A stretch of 9,817 nt of DNA from Thiobacillaceae bacterium (GTDB lineage Bacteria; Pseudomonadota; Gammaproteobacteria; Burkholderiales; Thiobacillaceae): NCBI GenBank assembly GCA_012274165.1, contig JAAPAA010000095.1:1-9817 (forward strand), written 5' to 3'. Positions within the stretch are counted from its first letter, which is position 1. The number at the start of each line of letters is the position of its first letter. The notes below the pieces were generated by a model. That model worked only from the letters and a program-made list of their open reading frames with translations, was not told where the DNA came from and did not search any database. The translations under genes and the position numbers were made by a program. Of this stretch, positions 6,738-9,817 are shown piece by piece.

Positions 6738-7913
6738 ATGGCTAAAGCGCGCAAGATTCTGACTCTCAACGCCATCTCCGCCAGGGGGCTGGCAAGGTTG
6801 CCGGAGCATTACACCGTGGGCGGCGATGTGGTTGACGCAGACGGCATTCTGGTGCGCTCGGCCAATATGCACGAGATGGATATTTCAGCGTCGGTGAAGG
6901 CCATTGCACGTGCCGGCGCCGGAACCAACAACATCCCGGTTAAAAAGCTGTCCGAACGCGGTATCCCGGTGTTCAATGCGCCGGGAGCGAACGCCAACGC
7001 GGTGAAAGAACTGGTCATCGCCGGCATGTTGCTGGCTGCACGCAACTTGGTGCCCGCGATCCGCTTTGTCGAGGGCCTGACTGGTACGGATGAGGAAATG
7101 CACAAGGCAACCGAAGCCGGTAAAAAGAACTTTGCGGGCACTGAATTGCCTGGCCGTACGCTGGGCGTGATCGGCCTCGGCGCCATCGGTTCCTACGTCG
7201 CGGAAGCTGCGATCAAGCTGGGCATGAACGTGGTCGGCTTCGATCCGGCGATTACGGTCGACGCCGCATGGCGCCTGCCGTCGCAGGTCAAGCGCGCAGA
7301 GAACGTCGAGGATGTGCTGCGCATGGCGGATTTCGTCAGCCTGCATGTGCCGCTGATCGACGCGACGCGCAACCTGATCAACGCCCAGCGTATCGGGGTG
7401 ATGCGTCCCGGCGCGGTGCTGCTCAATTTTGCGCGTGAGGGCGTGGTCGATAACGCGGCTGCGGTCGAAGCGCTCGATGCCAACAAGCTGCATGCCTATA
7501 TCTGCGATTTTCCGGCGAATGCGCTCAAGGGCCATGCCAAGGTCGTCGCGTTGCCGCATCTGGGCGCCAGCACCGAGGAGGCTGAAGAGAACTGCGCGGT
7601 AATGGTCGCCGAGCAGCTGGCCGATTATCTCGAACACGGCAACATCCTCAATGCAGTGAATTTCCCCAACGTCGCCATGGCGCGCGAGTCGAATTTCCGG
7701 ATTGCGATTGCCAACGCCAATGTGCCCAACATGGTGGGGCAGATTTCGTCGGTGCTTGCCAGCGCCGGAATCAACATCCACAACATGCTCAATAAATCCA
7801 AGGGCGACATGGCCTACACCCTGGTTGATATTGATAGCGCTGTGACCGATGTCGTGTTGCAACAACTTTCGGCGATTGCCGGCGTACTCGCTGTGCGGAA
7901 TCTGCCTGCATGA
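6738..7913 (+). CDS. serA: D-3-phosphoglycerate dehydrogenase, short ACT-domain type
   Basis: SerA oxidises 3-phosphoglycerate to 3-phosphohydroxypyruvate with NAD, the first and normally serine-inhibited step of serine synthesis. The 391 residues fit the short class: a substrate/NAD-binding core followed directly by one ACT domain (about 319-391), without the extra intervening domain of the roughly 530-residue form. The NAD-binding GLGAIG is at 146-151 with the ribose-binding acidic residue Asp169 (GFDP). The catalytic Arg233 lies in NFAREGVVD and the catalytic His274 in LPHLGAST. The usual DVFPxEP segment carrying the catalytic Glu is instead C-D-F-P-A-N (256-261), so the canonical Glu is absent at that alignment position. 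The ACT domain contains VPNMVGQISSVLASAGINI and GDMAYTLVDID, resembling the serine-binding regulatory domain of E. coli SerA. The start at 6738 has a weak AGGG 9 bases upstream, and its TGA overlaps the pheA ATG. Other 2-hydroxyacid dehydrogenases are possible in principle, but serC as neighbour and the ACT domain argue strongly for SerA. Confidence 0.93.
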   Translation: MAKARKILTLNAISARGLARLPEHYTVGGDVVDADGILVRSANMHEMDISASVKAIARAGAGTNNIPVKKLSERGIPVFNAPGANANAVKELVIAGMLLAARNLVPAIRFVEGLTGTDEEMHKATEAGKKNFAGTELPGRTLGVIGLGAIGSYVAEAAIKLGMNVVGFDPAITVDAAWRLPSQVKRAENVEDVLRMADFVSLHVPLIDATRNLINAQRIGVMRPGAVLLNFAREGVVDNAAAVEALDANKLHAYICDFPANALKGHAKVVALPHLGASTEEAEENCAVMVAEQLADYLEHGNILNAVNFPNVAMARESNFRIAIANANVPNMVGQISSVLASAGINIHNMLNKSKGDMAYTLVDIDSAVTDVVLQQLSAIAGVLAVRNLPA

Positions 7914-9004
7914 CTGACGAGATACGCAGCGAGCTTGGCGTGCTAAATGACCTGAATGAGTTGCGCGCGCGCATTGATGGCATCGACGACGCCATTCTGA
8001 AACTGCTGTCGGAGCGCGCAGGCATTGCCCAGCAGGTGGGGCGCGCCAAGAAGGGTGAAAAAATCTACCGGCCCGAACGCGAGGCGCAGATCGTGCAGCG
8101 TTTACGCACGTCCAACCCCGGCCCCTTGTCGGGCGACACGGTTGAGCGCCTGATTCGCGAAATCATGTCGGCTTGCCGCGCGCTCGAACAGACCACGCGG
8201 GTCGCCTATCTTGGTCCTGCAGGCACGTTTAGCCAGCAGGCCGTGCATAAGCAATTCGGACATGAAATCGAAGCACAGGCCGAAGCCGACATCGACGCCT
8301 GTTTTCGTGCAGTGGAAACCGGCCGCGTTGATTTTGCCGTGGTGCCGGTGGAAAACTCCACCGAAGGCGCGATATCGCGCACGCTCGATCTCATCGTTAC
8401 CAGTCCGCTGCAGATCTGCGGTGAAGTGATGCTGCCGATTCACCAGATGCTGATGCGCAAGCCAGCCAGCCTGGAAGGCATCACTCGCGTGTACGGTCAT
8501 GTGCAATCACTCGCCCAGTGCCAGCAGTGGCTCAGCCGCCATCTGCCGCAGGCAGAGCGGATCAGCGTCGTCAGCAACAGTGAAGGGGCGCGGCGCGCAG
8601 CGGCTGAGCCCGATGCCGCGACGCTGGGCAGCGAAGCAGCTGCCGAGTTGTATGGGCTGGCCGTGGCAGCGGAACGCGTTGAGGACGAGGCCAGCAACAC
8701 CACCCGTTTTCTGGTCTTGGGCAATACCGACGCTGCACCGTCGGGGCAGGATAAAACCTCGTTAGTCGTGGGTGTTCGCAATCAGCCGGGTGCGGTGGTC
8801 AAACTGCTGCAACCGCTGGCTGATGCCGGGATTTCCATGAGCAAGCTTGAGTCGCGTCCGGCACGTTCGGGCAACTGGGAATACCTGTTCTTCATCGTCT
8901 GCGAAGGCCATCGTCAGGACACCAGGCTCGCCGCCACGCTCTCCGAAATCGAATCGCGTGCCGCCTTCCTCAAAATTCTCGGATCTTATCCCGCTGCATC
9001 GTGA
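7910..9004 (+). CDS. pheA: Bifunctional chorismate mutase/prephenate dehydratase (P-protein)
   Basis: This enzyme converts chorismate to prephenate and then to phenylpyruvate, committing flux to phenylalanine. The 364 residues match the usual P-protein length. Residues about 14-95 form an AroQ-type helical chorismate mutase, with Arg19, Arg36, Lys47 and Arg57/Glu58 at the positions expected for active-site residues by alignment with the E. coli enzyme. The prephenate dehydratase domain begins at VAYLGPAGTFSQQA (98-111). It contains VVPVENSTEGAI (144-155) and ends with the catalytic NTTRF (263-267). A C-terminal ACT domain (about 283-364) has the GAVVKLL and ESRP (314-317) motifs associated with phenylalanine feedback binding, so the enzyme is probably inhibited by Phe. 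The ATG at 7910 overlaps the serA stop (ATGA) and has only a weak GGAA 9 bases upstream, consistent with translational coupling to serA. The N-terminus carries about a dozen residues before the mutase helix, which is common. Confidence 0.97.
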   Translation: MTDEIRSELGVLNDLNELRARIDGIDDAILKLLSERAGIAQQVGRAKKGEKIYRPEREAQIVQRLRTSNPGPLSGDTVERLIREIMSACRALEQTTRVAYLGPAGTFSQQAVHKQFGHEIEAQAEADIDACFRAVETGRVDFAVVPVENSTEGAISRTLDLIVTSPLQICGEVMLPIHQMLMRKPASLEGITRVYGHVQSLAQCQQWLSRHLPQAERISVVSNSEGARRAAAEPDAATLGSEAAAELYGLAVAAERVEDEASNTTRFLVLGNTDAAPSGQDKTSLVVGVRNQPGAVVKLLQPLADAGISMSKLESRPARSGNWEYLFFIVCEGHRQDTRLAATLSEIESRAAFLKILGSYPAAS

Positions 9005-9817
9005 TCAAATGTTGTGACCTCGCGCCGCCGCATGTGCGCGCAATTGCCCCGTACCAACCCGGCAAACCCATTTCCGAACTCGCCCGAGAACTGGGGCTCA
9101 ACGAAACCGATATCGTCAAGCTGGCGTCGAATGAAAATCCGCTGGGCCCCAGTCCAATGGCGCTGGCTGCGGCACAGGATGCCCTGTTCGACATGGCCCT
9201 GTATCCCGACGGCGCGGGTTTTGCGTTGAAGGCGAAACTGTCAGTGAAACTGGGTGTAGCGGCAAACCAGATCGTGCTGGGCAATGGCTCCAACGACGTG
9301 CTCGACATGGCGGCGCAGGCCTTCCTGACGCCGGAAACCTCTTCGGTTCACTCGCAGCATGCTTTCGCGGTCTATCCGATCGCCACGCAGACTGCCGGCG
9401 CACAGAGCATCGTGGTGCCGGCGCGGGATTACGGCCACGATCTTGCCGCGATGCGCGCGGCGATCCGCGATGACACGCGCGTGTTGTGGATCGCCAACCC
9501 TAACAATCCGACTGGCACCTTCATGCCGTGGGTGGAACTCGAGGCCTTCCTGGCAACGGTGCCGCAGCAGGTGCTGGTGGTGCTGGACGAGGCCTACGGC
9601 GAATATCTGCCGCTGGACGAGCGCTGCGACACCGCTGCCTGGCTGGCGCGTTTCCCGAATCTGCTGATTACCCGCACGTTTTCCAAGGCCTACGGCCTTG
9701 CCGGACTGCGGGTCGGCTACGGGTTAGGGCATCCCGACGTGATCGATCTGCTCAACCGCGTACGCCACCCCTTCAACGTCAACCTGCCCGGGCTTGCCGC
9801 CGCCGAAGCCGCACTCG
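9001..9817 (+). CDS. hisC: Histidinol-phosphate/aromatic aminotransferase, HisC type (truncated by window edge)
   Basis: This is a class I/II PLP aminotransferase. HisC enzymes convert imidazole-acetol phosphate to histidinol phosphate, and many also transaminate phenylpyruvate, hydroxyphenylpyruvate or prephenate. The frame is open from 9001 to the window end (272 codons; complete enzymes are about 350-370). Features seen are VRAIAPYQPGKP near the N-terminus, LASNENPLGPS (41-51), GNGSNDVLD, NPNNPTG (166-172), DEAYGEY (196-202), and the PLP lysine Lys229 in TFSKAYGLAGLRVGYG. The GTG at 9001 overlaps the pheA stop (GTGA) and gives the family N-terminal length. No other ATG precedes the conserved core, and no Shine-Dalgarno is visible, so initiation probably depends on ribosomes terminating at pheA. 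Its place after pheA, where betaproteobacteria usually continue with tyrA and aroA, suggests an aromatic amino acid role in addition to, or instead of, histidine synthesis; this is inference from context. Confidence 0.93.
   Translation, partial: MIKCCDLAPPHVRAIAPYQPGKPISELARELGLNETDIVKLASNENPLGPSPMALAAAQDALFDMALYPDGAGFALKAKLSVKLGVAANQIVLGNGSNDVLDMAAQAFLTPETSSVHSQHAFAVYPIATQTAGAQSIVVPARDYGHDLAAMRAAIRDDTRVLWIANPNNPTGTFMPWVELEAFLATVPQQVLVVLDEAYGEYLPLDERCDTAAWLARFPNLLITRTFSKAYGLAGLRVGYGLGHPDVIDLLNRVRHPFNVNLPGLAAAEAAL

Noticed and set aside
9573..9580. GCTGGTGG matches the E. coli Chi octamer and also occurs elsewhere in the coding regions
   Set aside because: It is formed by common Leu-Val codons in GC-rich genes, and Chi sequence is species-specific.

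Overview
The window is an ordinary housekeeping region of a GC-rich bacterial chromosome, almost certainly from a betaproteobacterium. The evidence is the gene order gyrA-serC-serA-pheA-hisC, the divergently placed mtaD-ubiG pair, and the protein sequences themselves. The serA insertion between serC and pheA, and the neighbouring outer-membrane protein type, lean towards a Nitrosomonadales-like (Thiobacillus/Sulfuricella-type) lineage. That lineage is an inference from recall, not a measured placement.

Left part, minus strand (1-1800): a two-gene unit transcribed leftwards. mtaD encodes a metal-dependent adenosine-type deaminase (5'-methylthioadenosine/S-adenosylhomocysteine deaminase family). 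It is followed 9 bases later by ubiG, the SAM-dependent O-methyltransferase of ubiquinone synthesis, whose C-terminal end runs off the left edge. The pair makes metabolic sense: UbiG produces S-adenosylhomocysteine and MtaD-type enzymes can dispose of it.

Middle (1801-3097): a divergent intergenic region with a perfect tandem 8-bp repeat and a short inverted repeat. Next comes a plus-strand gene for a secreted protein, probably an outer-membrane beta-barrel of unknown function, with a Cys-X4-Cys pair at the mature N-terminus and a His-X-His-X-His motif. After it lies a 181-base intergenic region with a likely extended -10 promoter for gyrA.

Right part, plus strand (3098-9817): a tightly packed apparent operon. 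gyrA (DNA gyrase subunit A) overlaps serC by ATGA, serC and serA are 5 bases apart, serA overlaps pheA by ATGA, and pheA overlaps hisC by GTGA. hisC runs off the right edge. SerA and SerC are the first two steps of serine synthesis. PheA takes chorismate to phenylpyruvate, and a HisC-type aminotransferase in this position probably serves histidine and/or aromatic amino acid synthesis. The layout matches the widespread betaproteobacterial gyrA...tyrA-aroA cluster, so tyrA and aroA are expected just beyond the right edge.

I found no mobile element, CRISPR array, RNA gene or defence system, and nothing that I would call a new biological system. The points most worth a second look are the uncharacterised outer-membrane protein, the non-canonical active-site segment of SerA, and the unusual start regions of gyrA and hisC.
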